A stretch of 64,000 nt of DNA from Pilatotrama ljubarskyi (GCA_022385805.1 MU277738.1:101370-165369), one strand, 5' to 3'; counted from the stretch's first letter, positions 11,610 to 25,231 are shown. Numbers and translations: made by a program. Notes: generated by a model not told the origin, from the letters alone.

Positions 11610-12752
11610 AAGTGATATCTCACCCCCACGCAGAACATGAAGGCGGAGCCTACCCGGAAATTCGCGACGTGAAGCGTGACGAGAAGCTGTGGTTCGAGGA
11701 CGGAACCGTGGTTCTCATCGCGGGCGAGGACGACGCGCGGGTCGCCTTTCGGGTGTACAAAGGCATCCTTGAGCGCGCATCCCCCGTGTTCAAGGATCTC
11801 TTCTCGGCCGCACGGCCGAGCGATGAGGAGTTCATCGACGACTGCCCCGCCGTCAAACTGACGGACTCCCCAGGAGAGCTGAGGTCGTTCCTGACCCGGT
11901 TGTTTGACCCTAACTGCAACATTGCGTGAGTGCAACGCCTCCTAGCGTTACCCGCCGTAATTCCCTCCGTGTCCACGACCTAATCGCGAATGCTAGGCTG
12001 ATATGGCCTGGACTTGGTCAAAAGAAGACGATATCCTTCGCGCCCCTCGCGAACGTCGCCCGTCTGGCGCACAAATACCAGGCGGACGAGATGGCACGGG
12101 CAGCCATCGGTCGCATAGAGAGCATTTTCTCCCCATCGAAGGGGCACTGGATCGACTTCGAACACACCTGGGAGGAGTACCTAGCGCAAGCCCGCAGCCA
12201 GTGCGGCGTGCAGTTCACTGTCGAGGACGCCGTTGAAGCTGTCAACCTCGCTCGCCTCTTCGATAGGCCCCTCATGCTTCCCCTCGCGCTCTACATGTGC
12301 TGCTCTCCCTGCGGAATGGGGTGAAGCGCCGCGATGGGGTCCTCGAGCGCTTGTCGGACGATGACTACGCCCGTTGTCTGAACGCTATCCCCATCATCGT
12401 GCAGGAGTGCTACATCAACCTGCAGAGTGCCCTGCAGTGGAAGGATGCGGAGAAATTCACCGGATGCACTCAACCGAGTGTATGCAAGGCCAAGGCCAAG
12501 GCTGCCAGCGGCAGGTTCCTGGCGCAAAGCGCTGTTTCGCTAAACCATCTCTTCCTCCGTGCAGATCAACTTTTTCGCTCGGACACGCTCTTGGATGCCT
12601 GGGAATACGGGTATACTCACGCCCTTGGCTGGGCTTGCGGCCCGTGCCTGGAGTCACGGCTGCAGCAGTCGACATCTATGTGCCGCGACGCTTGGCGGAG
12701 TCTTCCTGACTGGTTTCTTGACGGAGACCTGCCGGGCTGGACTGGCCAGTGA
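11610..12752 (+). CDS. BTB/POZ domain protein with an apparent frameshift
   Basis: Short BTB adaptor of the local family. Exon 1 (frame open from about 11610, coding to 11925) has LWFEDGTVVLIAGEDD, FRVYKGILERASPVFKDLFS and CPAVKLTDS. A GTGAGT intron runs 11926-11996. Exon 2 has ANVARLAHKYQADEMA, HWIDF, and EDAVEAVNLARLFDRPLMLP up to LYMCC near 12302. There the frame reaches a TGA (12322-12324), while the family text (LRNGVKRRDGVLERL, then C-terminal CGPC, REAW-like and LPDWF motifs) continues in another frame to 12752. The offset is about five bases after the two Cys codons. No intron of normal size fits. The same offset class occurs in the copy at 15314-16504 but not at 13704-14962. No ATG is visible in exon 1. 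It is either a young pseudogene or a gene with a truncated product. Confidence 0.55.
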
Positions 12753-13703
12753 CCCATACATGACATCGCTCGCTGATTCGTGAGCGTCTCTCCTCTCCCG
12801 CGCATACGTCTCCTCACGCATGCCGCGACTTGGCAGAACTCGATCGCATATGAAGCAAAGGGGGCGCATCCGGGAGCTACCGTGTCGCGACCACAGCTCT
12901 GTAGCAGTCTGCTCGAATCGCACTGTAGAGTCCACCCTAGCGCGTCAATACGAAGTAGTACTAAGACCTCCTCGACGAGATCACCCTGATCTCGACGCTC
13001 CGATAGGCCTCAGATCCAACAAGTATCTCCAACAGCTTCACCAGACCGACTGCACCCGGCATAGGGGCTGCGGTAGTCATCGCGAGATGCCTGCGTCGCC
13101 GCTGGGGTCATGAGTGGCTTCAGGACTGGGCAAAGGGCTCCCTTCGAAGGTGGTCCTTCTGCGTCCCGCCCTACCGCAGCAAGTGGCGAAGTCGCGCGAG
13201 CAGTCTGTTCCTTGTTTCGGCCGACATCCAGACCCTGCTTACCCGACCCCGAGGACGGCGGGCACGATGTTCAAACTGCAGCGTGGCCGGGAGGTATGTC
13301 TTCCATCGCACGCATCGTTTCTCGAACTGAATAAGAGCCTACCGCAGCACGCTGTTCGCCGGCGACGGCATACACCTGCGGTAGGTAGCATGATCTCGGA
13401 ATGCGAACCGTCCGGGTATATATGCAGGGCCCGCGCGTCGCTTTGTTGTTCAGCTCGCCGCTCTCGTTCGTGACCTACCTGCGCCTCTCAACTGCTTTCT
13501 TTCCCGAGTCCTGCAACCTGCAGGATCGCGCCTGTGGTACAACCCCCCGCAGCCTTCCGTCGGACATAAACCAGTGGCGCTTGTGAGTCCCCTCTCGGTG
13601 ACCCATATAATTATGCGTAATCTGGGATATCTACTAGGAGAACAGCCCGTTCCCCTCACCAGTCCGCGCCTTAGACTCTAGAGCCAACTTGGACAGTCCA
13701 GAG
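12753..13703. other. Intergenic between BTB copies
   Basis: About 950 bp with only short overlapping frames on both strands and no recognised motif. It is likely decayed spacer plus the promoter of the next BTB gene. Confidence 0.4.
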
Positions 13704-14962
13704 ATGTCGGATGCCTCCGAGTCCCCGCCTCCACCAAATCTCCCGGACGACGCCATCTGGCTTGAGGACGGAAACGTCATACTCGTTGCGGGCGCCGCTC
13801 GCAAGTTCCGCCTATACAAGGGGCTCCTCGCCTACCACTCCTCCGTCTTCAGTGACATGTTCTCCGTCGCCGAGCCCCATGTCAGCCCGGAAGACATGTT
13901 GGATGGCTGCGCCGTCGTTCACCTCCCTGATCCTCCTTGTGCTCTCAACCTCTTCCTCCTGATCATGATAACGTCTGGCTTCGGGTAAGAGCTACTCCCA
14001 GGCTGTTTCCGTGTAGCGCTGTGGAGACTGGCACTGAAACCCTCTCCTTACGCAGCCCGCCTCGCTGGCTGAGATCACGGCTGCCGAGCAGCCTGCGTTT
14101 CAGCGAGTTCGCCAGCCTCATCCGCATTGCGCACAAATACCAGGCAGCCGGCATCCTAGAAGTACTGCAGGAAGCTTTTGTCCATTTCTCCCAGGCATCA
14201 AGGGAGCCCTGGGGCTGGGGAACACCTTGCCAGCCCCCTAAAGCGGTCACAAGCTCTGGGGCGAACGGGAGCACCACTCAATCCGCAGACCGAGGGAAGC
14301 CGCGGTGGGGAGGTCGGTATCTCGACGGCAAACCCGACGGCTTTTCCCTCGTCGTTTGGGCCGATAACGCGATCGAGGCTGTCAACGTTGCACGTCTCGT
14401 CGAAGCAGGCAAGCCAACCTTAGCGGCAATGCTTTGGCAGTGTTGCCTCGAGGACCCCATACGTCTGCGAGACGGCATTCAACGCGAGGATGGCGTACTC
14501 GAGCGGCTTTCCGACGAGGACTGGGTGCGGTGTGTTACCGCCCAGCCCAAGTTGCTACTTCAGTGTCGGGATAGTGTCGTCCAGACATTCCTGCACGATT
14601 CCCTGAGCACTCAGTCGACGTGCTTCGGGCTTGGCATCTGCATGGGGGTCACGGTCTCGTCAATGCAGAGTGTTCTCAAGGGATATATGCGACGCCCCGG
14701 ACCACCCGAATTGTCGAGAGCCTTCACCTGCATAGATAACAGTCTGAACAGGAATCCCGTCGCTGTGGGGTACAGGGACAGCGAGACGCATGCGTGTACG
14801 AATTGCTGGTACGGAGATTCGGAAGCGACACCAATCCATTATAGACGAGCTTTGGCAGAAGTTACCGGAGTTGTTCAAATTGTAACTGTTCTGAGGACGG
14901 TCCGCTGTTCTACCGTGTACGTAGTAACACCCCCACTCTTTCCGACGTATTTCTCTATGTAG
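13704..14962 (+). CDS. BTB/POZ domain protein
   Basis: BTB adaptor of the same family, start ATG at 13704. Exon 1 (13704-13984) has AIWLEDGNVILVAGAARKFR, LYKGLLAYHSSVFSDMFS and DGCAVVHLPD. An intron at 13985-14055 leads to exon 2 with FASLIRIAHKYQAAGILE, a proline/glycine-rich insert, DNAIEAVNVARLV, AMLWQCCLEDP and QREDGVLERLSDEDWVRC in one open frame. The final family motif (DELWQKLPELFKL then TAA near 14884) lies in a different frame from the ORF that runs to 14962. So either a small intron near 14745-14780 or a frameshift has been missed, and the true stop may be near 14884. It keeps the frame at the point where its two neighbours are shifted, and is the best preserved of the four left-hand copies. 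Confidence 0.65.
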
Positions 14963-15313
14963 CCCACGTAGCGCCGACAGCGAACAGCGGCTTGCAAGTG
15001 GGGCCCCTCCTAGGCTCGTATGTCTAGAGGTAATTTGCAGGCAGGCATCTGAGCACGTCCGGTGATCATAGGATGCGCTTGCTGCTCCGACATGACGAAA
15101 GTCTACGGACCGGCGTGGGCTGTGAGAAGGACACAGTACGGTGCTGCAGTAGCTTCTCTTGCTGCTTACATAGAGCGGCGCCCACCGTGAAGCTAATGGC
15201 ACGGTGCCGTACAAGGCCCAACTCTCGCTGTCAGACCTTCCGTCCGCCGTGCACCGCGCTCGCCAATCGCTCTCCGCCCACGCATTGTCTGACAATTCCT
15301 TCATCGTGCTGGC
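14963..15313. other. Intergenic spacer
   Basis: 350 bp ahead of the next BTB copy. No gene was seen. It should contain the promoter of that copy. Confidence 0.4.
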
Positions 15314-16504
15314 ATGTCGTCCGAATCGGAAGTGCTCAACCAGCCGCCGGAAGAGGGGCCGTCGAACATGGACGCAGATGCCGACCAGGAGGACGACGGC
15401 AGTGGGTTTGCTCGAGACAAGGAGTTGTGGTTCGAAGATGGGACGATCGTTCTCCTAGCCGCGGGGACTGACACCACGAAGCCAGTGGCGTTTCGGGTAT
15501 ACAGAGGCATCCTTGCGAGCGCCTCTCCCGTATTCAAGGATCTCTTTGCCGCCGCGCAACCAGGAGATGGGGAGTTATTCGACGGGTGTCCTACTGTCAG
15601 CTTGGCAGATTCCGCGGGCGCGCTGAGATCCGTCCTCACCGCTCTGTTCGGATCCAGCTGCGCAATCACGTGAGTTTCTGCTGTGTTGCTATACTTCGAG
15701 GCCATCCCAGTCCTCATGAATCATTGTTGACCTCGACGATGCGTAGGTTGATGCAATGGGACACTAGAAAATGGGTAAACACTCTCTCCTTCGCATGGGT
15801 TGCGTCCGTGGCCCGCGCAGCGCATAAAACCAGGCGGATGACTTCGCGAACGCCGCGATAGGTCGCATTGAGAAGCTGCTTATTAGAGAGGAGAATCACT
15901 GGATCGACTTCACAGGTACCTGGGAAAACTACTTAGCGCGGGCCCGTTTGCAATGCGGCATCGATTTCAAGACGGAAGACGCCATGGAGATGGTCAATCT
16001 CGCCCGCCTCTTCGACAGACCTCTCATGCTTCCTCTCGCACTCTACATGTGCTGCCTTGTCGACCCCACACATTGCGGAATGGCGTGAAGCGCCAGGACG
16101 GGGTCCTGGAGAAGCTGACCGACGAGGACTTCACGCGTTGCATCAGAGCGATACCAGCTCTGGCGAACTCATGCTACGCTCATATGCGACGGACCCTCGA
16201 CTGGTCGGCAGAGGAGCTGTTCAAGGAGTGCACTCAGCCGGATGAATGCAAGCAGGCGGCAAAGCAGGCGGCTATCTCCAAGGCTTCGCTCCCAAGAGAG
16301 GATTCGTTCAGGTACCTCTTCGTCCGCGCCGATAAGAAACCTCCCCGGTCCAGTAGGGCGTGGTCTCGCACTACTTACCCGTTGGACTGGGCATGCGCAC
16401 CTTGCCTAAAGTTTCGCCTCAAGAGGTCCACGGACATCTGCCGTGAAGCATGGCGGCAGCTTCCAACATGGCTTCTCGGTGAGCGGCCGCCGGGGTGGAC
16501 GTGA
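15314..16504 (+). pseudogene. BTB/POZ gene with two frameshifts
   Basis: It starts at an ATG (15314) with an acidic leader, then the BTB core: ELWFEDGTIVLLAAGTD, FRVYRGILASASPVFKDLF and CPTVSLADS. The exon 1 donor is at 15670 and the acceptor at 15746. In exon 2 the frame is lost near 15828, where cgcataaaacc replaces the cgcacaaatacc seen in the sister copy (a one-base loss). After that the family text (HWIDF, EDAMEMVNLARLFDRPLMLP, LYMCC) is in a new frame. It shifts again near 16060-16075 before LRNGVKRQDGVLEKL and the C-terminal CAPC, REAWRQLP motifs to TGA at 16502-16504. The downstream half is still well conserved in protein text. It looks like a recently inactivated paralogue of the 11610 gene. 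Confidence 0.6.
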
Positions 16505-17230
16505 ATCGCCTACAGAGCTGGTGAGCAGATTTCACTTGATGATGCAATTCACATGCTAATTGCGCTCACTAAGATACATGGGCTGTCGAAAGGAAGAGGC
16601 TGAGAACGGTTCGAGGTCGTCATGCCTGGCGTAGTCGCTTGGATGTTTACTGTGTCGGCACTGGTACCGTACCTCCTACGGAACGATATGCTTGACGGGA
16701 GCCATCATCACGCATGCGGCCTGTATGTCGATGATAGTGACCCATGCGCGACGGTCGCCGTTCCGACGCCTGCTCCCACGTTATGATCTGGCTCGACCGG
16801 AACGAACTGTTACGTATGGACGCGGCTTCCCAAAATCATTCTGGAGTCAATTGCGTTTGCATCGTCTTCCTCGTAGGGCAGATAGCCTGGTGTCAGAACG
16901 CTTGGACGTTTAGGTCACTAATAGTGTTACCCTGCATCATAATGTTTGCGCAGCGTGAGTCTCGTATATGATACTAGTAGGAGATCGGACTGGCAAAAGT
17001 TGACTCCTCGGTGGGAAAATGACTCAACATTCATGCGGGACGTCCGTGCGTACCGCAATGCATGTAGCAACTCTTATGTCCTGGTGAAGGAGACCAAAGA
17101 ATATCGTATTCAGAGTTAATCCTACGTAACAAACCGAACGCAGTGTGGACATCAGAATGGCTACTCACGGGTATCACGCCTCGCCAAATCCGCCATATCG
17201 TACAGTACACCTCCAAACGACCGAATGTCC
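16505..17230. other. Intergenic spacer
   Basis: About 730 bp with no supported gene between convergent BTB and SLM1 units. Only short random frames occur. Confidence 0.4.
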
Positions 17231-19179
17231 TCACAGATCCTCTGCGAACTTACTGTCAGCCACACCCGTGGCCCCGGCGGCCGGCTCCGGATCTGCTGCA
17301 GTGGGAGCTACACCCGCACCTGGAGTATCTTCATCGTCATCCGCGACGTGCGGAGGACGTCCTTCTGGCGCCTTCTCCTGTTGCCTTTTGCTCGGGCGGC
17401 GCGAGACCGTGACGCCATCATGGTTTGCCGCCGGCTTCTTGTCGACCTGCGACAACGCAAAGCAGAGCACTTAGTACGGCTGCGCGTATGAGATGTCCCC
17501 CCTTAAGTGTACGCACCGGATATCCATGAGCCCCGTGCTCTGCACCCCGAGCACCCGTGTGCGAGTATTCGGGGGGTCCAACGTCTTCGTCTGCGATCTC
17601 GCGCGCCTCCTCATACACGGCGTCGTCCTCTTCCTGCTCCTCTTCGATGCTCGATCCCTCTTCTTCGGTTTCGTCGACACCCTCGTCCTCGCTGTTGTAC
17701 CCCACGGCCCTGACGGCCGCAGCTACGGGTCCGCTGCGCTCCATTTGCTCGCTCGCGACGAGGTAGCGCGCACAGAGCATCCTGATGTCGTTCCACCACT
17801 CCATCATGTCGTCATGCGAGCGCGCGCGGAATGCCCACGCGCGACCACTGCCGCTTCCACGGCGGGTGAGTGAGTTCTTCAGCCCGCGAAGTGAGCCGGT
17901 ATGCGTGCTGCCCGTGCCATCCTTGCGTTCCTCGATGTGGAACTTGTGGCTCTTCGCGTTCGGCGCCGAGGGAGGGCCGAGCGTGCAAAGGGGAAGGAAG
18001 AGACTGAATTGGGGGCGGTCGGCGAGTGCGGGGTCTGACGACGCATACTCGTGCAGGAATCCTGCGGGTGTCAAGACGTAGTATGATTCACGGTACGTCC
18101 GAGTGTAACGCTTCTTGCGCTCGAGGAGACCGGTGTGCACCGGGATCACGCTGGGGTCGTCTTTGCTGGGGTACGTGATGTGCTCGGGGTTCCGGAGCGG
18201 AGTCTCGGGATCCACGAGATGGTCCTCGCGCGCTGCGAAGGAGATCCACTCACGGTCGGGGGGAAGGGCCGACATGTCGCGCTCGAGAGCACCCCAAAGG
18301 TCACGAACAGCGTTGTCCATGCGGGTCCGCCACTCCGAGAAGGTCGCCCAAGCGGACTGCAGTGCCTGAATCAATGACGCCTCAAACATCGCGGAGGACG
18401 CCTGCGTGAGGAGCAAAGACTTCTGCAGCGCGTTCTCGGTATGAACCTGCTTGACAAGCTGTCTCGCCACAGCTTGATTTGCGACGTAAGGATCAGTCTT
18501 AGCCGTCACGCTCAGCGGGGTGTTCTTCAAAATGGAGATGTATGTGCCAAGGTCGCCTATGAGCTTTGATGAGAATTCGCGCTCTTTGGCTACGGCGGTG
18601 GCCAACTTCCCGGTGTCGTTTTGTATGTTCTGCATTGCGATCCTCCTATAGGTGATGCTGAAGCTCATGGAAGAGGTTCGGAACGCACCTTTATATGAGC
18701 CTTGATCTCAACCCGCAGTTTCTGAAGGTGTTGGACGATGGAGCCGTCCACAGTACGGCCTAGGTTCGCGTGCTGATCAGCAATGGCACGCGTCTTGTCG
18801 CGTATGCCGTAGAAGATATCCTATCATACGTATTCATATGCTGCCCTCCCTCTGACGCGACGATAGTACTGACCTGAAGGCCGCCCTCGCCCAGAAACTG
18901 GTTGCCGGACCGGAAGGGAACCTGAATGACGGCGCCCAGCTTGGTCATCTCCCTTGCAACATTGTTCTCAATATCTGCGATGCCCTCGAAGTACGCAATG
19001 AGTTGCTTGACGATGGCCTTCCACGCTGTGAATCGTTCGATGAGGATGTCTGAAGGACGGAGGTCGTGAGGCTGGATGTTCTTCTTGACGAGAGACTGGC
19101 TGCGAGAGACGGTCGAGCCGTGTCTGCTGCCTGCGCGTGACAGGGACGTCGCGCGGGAGATGGAGACTGTTTCGTTCAT
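17231..19179 (-). CDS. SLM1: SLM1/SLM2-like PH-domain protein (PIP2-binding, TORC2/eisosome-linked)
   Basis: In yeast the Slm proteins bind PtdIns(4,5)P2 at the plasma membrane, associate with eisosomes and activate TORC2 signalling. Exons: 19179-18874, 18820-18689, 18629-17517 and 17446-17231, giving 588 codons plus TGA. The N-terminal half is helical and F-BAR-like: ILIERFTAWKAIVKQLIAYF, GIADIENNVAREMTKLG, DIFYGIRDKTRAIADQHANL, then KNIQNDTGKLATAVAKEREF. A PH domain spans roughly residues 330-480, with LLERKKRYTRTYRESYYVLT, PAGFLHEYASSD and FRARSHDDMMEWWNDI. The C-terminus is acidic (runs of Glu/Asp) and then Pro/Ala rich. The third intron separates the last 71 codons. Order and length agree with fungal Slm proteins. 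An unrelated F-BAR/PH protein is possible but less likely. Confidence 0.85.
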
Positions 19180-19997
19180 GGCGGGGCGGAGGAAAGGGGC
19201 GGGGAACGAGGAGGAGATGGGAGAGGAGCGATTATATGCGCTCTAGCCGAACCCGAGTCCTTTCCCTCAGACGCGCGCGGTCATCCCAACACGCGCAGCG
19301 CACGCCCAGCTCTGACGTCATCCCTTGTCCCAGTATGGGAGCCCTCCCAAAACATAAGTACAACGCTCAGCTCGACACCCGCCGTTACATCTAAGCTGTC
19401 CAAACTGTCTCTTGGCGGGTCGTACTACAGGAGGTCGCAACCTGCGAATGCGAGCGCTCACTACAGGAATATGCGTGTCGCCTGCCTCGCGGTATCGGTG
19501 ACCGGTTTGGCGCAAGGGATTTTCGTCTGTATCATAAGGGCGATCACCAGCAGGAGATGGATTAGCAACGACGTCCGACTGAGTCTTGAGCTTGACTTCG
19601 AGTGCTCAATGTTGCTTGTGATACAGAAGCCAACTTCGCAGGGTGAGTCAAACGTAAAGGGAACGCAGGTGTGCGTAGAATCGGTCTTCAGCAAGTGAGC
19701 GCACGGTATACGACAGCGAGACGGTCTAGAAAAACAACCCCGCGAGACACCACATGCCAGACAGGCGATCGAGAGCCGCCTTCATATCGGCCAACTGGTG
19801 AAGAGCACGCAGAGGAGCCATTTTCGCTCAGGATGATGACTAGCGAAGACAATGTCAGTACTTCCCCGCATTACAATCCTCAACCTAGAAGTACATGGCA
19901 CAACCTGTCAGCTGCCTTCTGCCGCTGCGGTTAGGTCACAGTGCCATCGAGGGAGGACAAGATGTACTCACATGCAGCTTCGGCCACCGCAGCGACT
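19180..19997. other. Intergenic: SLM1 promoter and 3' flank of cytidine deaminase
   Basis: No gene recognised. The 60 bases just upstream of the SLM1 ATG are a purine-rich plus-strand tract (19180-19230), that is, a pyrimidine-rich leader for the minus-strand gene, as seen upstream of PHO88. Confidence 0.45.
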
Positions 19998-20740
<743 letters not shown>

Positions 20741-20836
20741 CGCTGTGGTGTGTTCGTCACAAGAAGAGTACCTGCACTATCGGCACGGTATAAGAGGAGA
20801 TTCAGTGACGTTAGATGTTCACGCACCGAGTTAGGC

Positions 20837-20848
20837 TAGTGCTGCCGC
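20837..20848 (+). repeat. hAT left terminal inverted repeat
   Basis: TAGTGCTGCCGC matches the reverse complement of 25220-25231 perfectly. It is preceded by the 8-bp duplication AGTTAGGC. Confidence 0.92.
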
Positions 20849-21357
20849 AGACTCAAGTCACCTTGAAGGCAAGTTGCGACTTGACTTGACGGCATCTCGG
20901 CATGAGTGCCTTGAAGCGCCGTGAGTTGACCGTGAGTTGCCCTTCAAGTTGCTTCGAGAACCGGCGGAGCCCGCGCCGGCCGGCGTGAAATTCCGCGAGC
21001 GGTCACGTTATCATACCAACGCCTCGCGACTCGCGTCTGCCAGCCGCGCTCATACCGCGTCGCTCCCGACGCCTTCTCAACCACCACCGCGCACCCCGCC
21101 TCTCCCTACGGCATTTGCGTCATCTTGCAGTTATGGCCCGTCTCTGTACCGTTTTTCCTGTCTCCTGCATGGTCTGGCTCTCTGTCTAGCTCCTAGGTTC
21201 TGTCGCAAATGCATTTGTACCGTCGAGAATATACTCTTTTTCCGCCCTCTTTGCTCCATCACCGCGCGCACGCCCTTGAGATGGACAGGTATATGAGTTG
21301 CAAAGTACGTATTCCTGCTAGTGACAGTCAACGATCCGCTGCACGCACGGCCCCGCC

Positions 21358-24300
21358 ATGAACGAGTTACGCTCCTCTCGCACCTACCCCGACCCCACGC
21401 AGGATGCTCCTCCTGCGTCTCAGCAACACTCTCATGCAGCTCTCTATCCCCCGTATCCGCCGCCTGGACTGTCCGGTCAATTCTCAAGCAACCTACCTAT
21501 GTATACATATCCCCCTCCTCCCCCTCCTCCCGTGTCCTCAACATCAGGCTACGTTTCCGGCGCACACTCCACGCCACCGCAGCCGCTACCTACCCATCCG
21601 CATCAACTGCCTCCGTCCTCCCCTCCGGCTCCTTTGCAGACCCCTTCCTTTACAGGGGCTTTGTCTATCGACCCGCGCCTGGCGCTCAACGACACAACTG
21701 AGGATGTGGTGAATGGGAGAGGGCGTGCACGGCGGCGAGCCACGGTTCCTAGTTCTGCGGGGCAGAGGTCAAGACGGAAGAGGAAGCGGCAGTCTGCCAG
21801 CGGCGCACCCGAAGACTTCCCAGTTGTTGGGGATGGAGCTCCCCCAGGGACAGTTACCGGGCCTGCTACAAACGTCCCGGGCATGTCCTCGCCATCGGAC
21901 CCGGTCCCGCTCCGTCGCTTCAAGCCGCTCATCCATCGCAATCGGTCCTCGTGCAAGGACAGGAGTGCAAGCGACGTCTGGTATTTCCTGTACGCCATCT
22001 CGGACAGGAATGAGCCACCGGAGCGCCCGCGTGATCAGCCGCGCTCGAGGGTCAAGCCTGACACGCCGTTCCTTGCATGTCGGCTTTGCGAAGACAAGTA
22101 CGTGTTGACTGTTATCCAAGTTGTGCTCCTGGTTGACATGCCAGCGCCACAGATGGCAGACATGGGAGTGCATAAATGGACAAACAACGACCATCCGCCG
22201 ACACATGCTCACCTATCACAAGAAGGAATGGTCACGTATTGTGGTTCAGGAGCGCCTGAAGGGGTGGGAACAGCTCTCTGGCCTGAACAGCAGTGTGTCG
22301 CATCAATCCACTCCCCAGCAAGTTGAGCCGTTCACCCTGGAGGGCTTCCTTGACCGGCTGGCGCGGGTTATCGCTTGCAATGACATGGTAAGTCCTGCAT
22401 CACCTTCCGTGGTACGTCTGCGCCACATAGCTCACGGGTTCGCAACAGCCAATATCTATTGTCGATTCCGAGAGCTTTCGGGAGCTCATCATCTATACAA
22501 GCACTGCGCCGGAACCTCTCGAGGACGAAGACATCCCTCATCGCACATATGCTCAGAAGCTCCTGATCGAGCGATATGCGACAGAGATCCGGAAGTTACG
22601 TCAAGATCTTCAGGTACGTGATTCAGTCATGCTTCTCAGAGTCTTCTGCTGTTGCTGACATTTGAACCGCTTCTAGGCTGCCCTGGGTCGTATCTCGTTC
22701 ACATGTGACCTTTGGTCGTGCCAGGTTCTCAAGGGATTCATGGCGGTGACTCTCCACTACTGCGCGAAGGACCACAATGGCGACCTCATACTTCGCACCC
22801 GACTTGGAGCCTTTCGACACATTCCAGGGAATCACACAGGCAAGAACTTGGCGGCAAACTTTATCAAAATCATTGAAGAACTCGGTATTCTTAACAAGGT
22901 ATGGATGATCCATGTCGATCGCTGTCCAAGGATGATTGCATGGCTGACACAAGTAATGATATGCACAGATCGGGGTCATCACTATGGACAATGGGTCAAA
23001 TTGCGGCACAATGCTCGACGACCTCGAGCGCTTGCTCAATGAGAAGGGAATCCGATTTCACCGTACGGGTAATCGGCTGAGGTGTGTATGTATCGCAGAG
23101 TGCTTTCAAATTGGACTCATCATTGTTGCAGATGCTTCCCGCATGTCGTGAACATATCTGTACAGCACGGGCTACGTGCGCTTGGCTGTGGGTCCTCGAA
23201 GCCAGACGACACACAAGCCGATGGCGGGGTTAGTGCAGAAAGCAATCACGAGAATAGCGCTCGTGCGCCGCAGTCATCCGAGTCATCACTCCGGGCTGAT
23301 CCTTCTGACCCTGTTCTTGACTTGTATGATGTGTCAACAGACCCCGAGCTCAACGATGCCCTACAAGATGACCCGGAGTATATGGCGGCGCTCTTCAGCA
23401 ATCCTCTGAGAGCTGCCAGGACTCTTATTGCGAAAGCGCGTCAATCCGGCCCACGCCGTGAAGAATTTGCCAAGATTCTCACGGAGTGCATCCGAAACGA
23501 GATGTTCGGCGAAGGCATTGAGCCATCAGGGAGGCAGCTGCTTCGTGACGTCGACACCCGTTGGTCCTCAACCTTTCTCATGCTCGACCGCCTTCTCTCG
23601 CTCTATCCAGTACGTTTCTCTTGCCCCTTTCATTCCATGTCGATGTGCTGAATGGTTGTCAAGGCCGTGCAGCTACTAATGCGGAAGCACGACCCTGATG
23701 CCCTCCTTTCAGACAAGACTCTTGACGTCCTCGCCGACATCCGAGAGTTCCTCGCCATCCCGCATGCAGTGCAAGAGCTCTTGTCAGCCGAGAATGCCCC
23801 AACAGCATCCCTCGTCTTGCGCGCATACACAGACCTCATCGATATTCTCAAGGATGCACGATCAGCACTTCCACGTGTCGGCCACGGGATTCAGGCTGCC
23901 ATCTCCGCACTCGAGGAGTATATGGCATATACACGGCAGACACGTGTATATGCGCTCGCGATGAGTAAGTCCATTAATGTCCCATCTTACTTTTCCCCCA
24001 GTACTCATAGCATACCGGCTAGTGATTAACCCAGCAATCAAATTCTCGTGGTTGTCGAGGAATTGGAAGCCGCATGAGGTTCAAGCTGCACGAGAATGGG
24101 TAGTTGAGGCGGTAGGCAGAGGCTCTAGGTGCACAGAACTTCGCAGTGCCACTTACATCCTCATATAGATGCTCGAATACCGTATCCAGGCACGGCACGA
24201 GCTGGCCGGTGGTAGTGGCCGTGACCCGTCTGACGCGAGGGCGGCAAAGCGACATAAGACCGCGCAGTCCTCGGACGACCCAGCATCCCTGACTTCGACA

Positions 24301-25077
24301 AGTGCGCGCTCGAGCACCAATCGGATCGCGGACAAGAATGCACGAGCAGCTCGGGCCCAGCGTCGTGGTTTCAAGAATCTAACGGCGCTTCGCCGTCACT
24401 ATTCGAAGTCCTCTTCGTCTTCGAGCATGGAGGACATCAGCACCACCCACTCTGAGACAACCAGCCCGCCAACTTTGTCACTTTCAGATGCCGAACGCGC
24501 CGCCGTCGAAGCGAAGCTCGTAGAGAAAGACAAAGAACTCGTCAGAACTGAACTCGAGCGCTACGAGGCTGCTGGGCTCGTCGGGCAGGACGACTCGGAA
24601 CGTACATTGTGCACCTCCGAGTCAGAGACTGACACGGAATGCTCCAACACCGAGTCGGTCGACCTCCTCGCATTCTGGCAGGTACGTGTTTGTGTTCGTG
24701 TTGACAGGCCTCACTCAAAGGCAACTTCTACGCAGATGCATGAGAAGGAATACCCTTACCTATTTCGGGTCGCGCTTGACATTCTGCCCGTTCCCGCGTC
24801 CAGCGTGCCCTGCGAACGAGTATTCTCGTCCTGCAAAGAGACCGACGCGATGCGGCGGAATGCGCTGGATGAGGCGATGCTGGAGGTCCTACAGGTACTT
24901 AAGTTCGCGCTCAAGCAGGAGCGACTTGAGTTCCCTCTTAGTTGGCGCCCTGCTCAAGAGGAGGAGCTGCTCGGCCGCGAGATCCCACCCAGTGAGGCAA
25001 CTAGATTACTTGTAGAAGGTCGTCTGGATGAGTTCCTGGAGCTTTACGATGGATCTGCTCATGTATTGGACAAGTAG
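21358..25077 (+). CDS. hAT transposase with BED zinc finger and hATC dimerisation domain
   Basis: Cut-and-paste transposase. Exons: 21358-22097, 22153-22387, 22449-22613, 22677-22898, 22969-23081, 23132-23609, 23664-23964, 24023-24111, 24169-24681 and 24736-25077. All junctions are GT-AG and the sum is 1065 codons plus TAG. The first 180 residues are proline/serine rich and then basic (RSRRKRKRQ). A BED-type finger follows (CRLC, then RRHMLTYH) split by intron 1. The RNase H-like core has FTCDLWS (first Asp), ITMDNGSNCGTMLDDLE (second Asp) and RCFPHVVNISVQHGL. An insertion domain rich in Asp/Ser precedes DVDTRWSSTFLML. The hATC domain near the end has YPYLFRVALDILPVPASS, VPCERVFSSCKETD and MRRNALDEAMLEVLQVLKFA. 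No internal break was found. Confidence 0.9.
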
Positions 25078-25219
25078 AAATACATTGCGTCCTTATACGA
25101 ATGCGAGGAGGCAGGGGAACAGACGCTCAACTTGCGAGGCACTTCAAGGTGAACTTGACGCGCTTCAAGGTCCATCAGATTCAAACTCCGACGCCGTGAG
25201 GCGACCTTCAACTTGACTC

Positions 25220-25231
25220 GCGGCAGCACTA
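25220..25231 (-). repeat. hAT right terminal inverted repeat
   Basis: GCGGCAGCACTA, the exact reverse complement of the left end, followed by the duplication AGTTAGGC at 25232-25239. Confidence 0.92.

Noticed and set aside
14660..15304. 214-codon minus frame after the BTB gene
   Set aside because: Overlaps the plus-strand BTB coding part and has no family signal.
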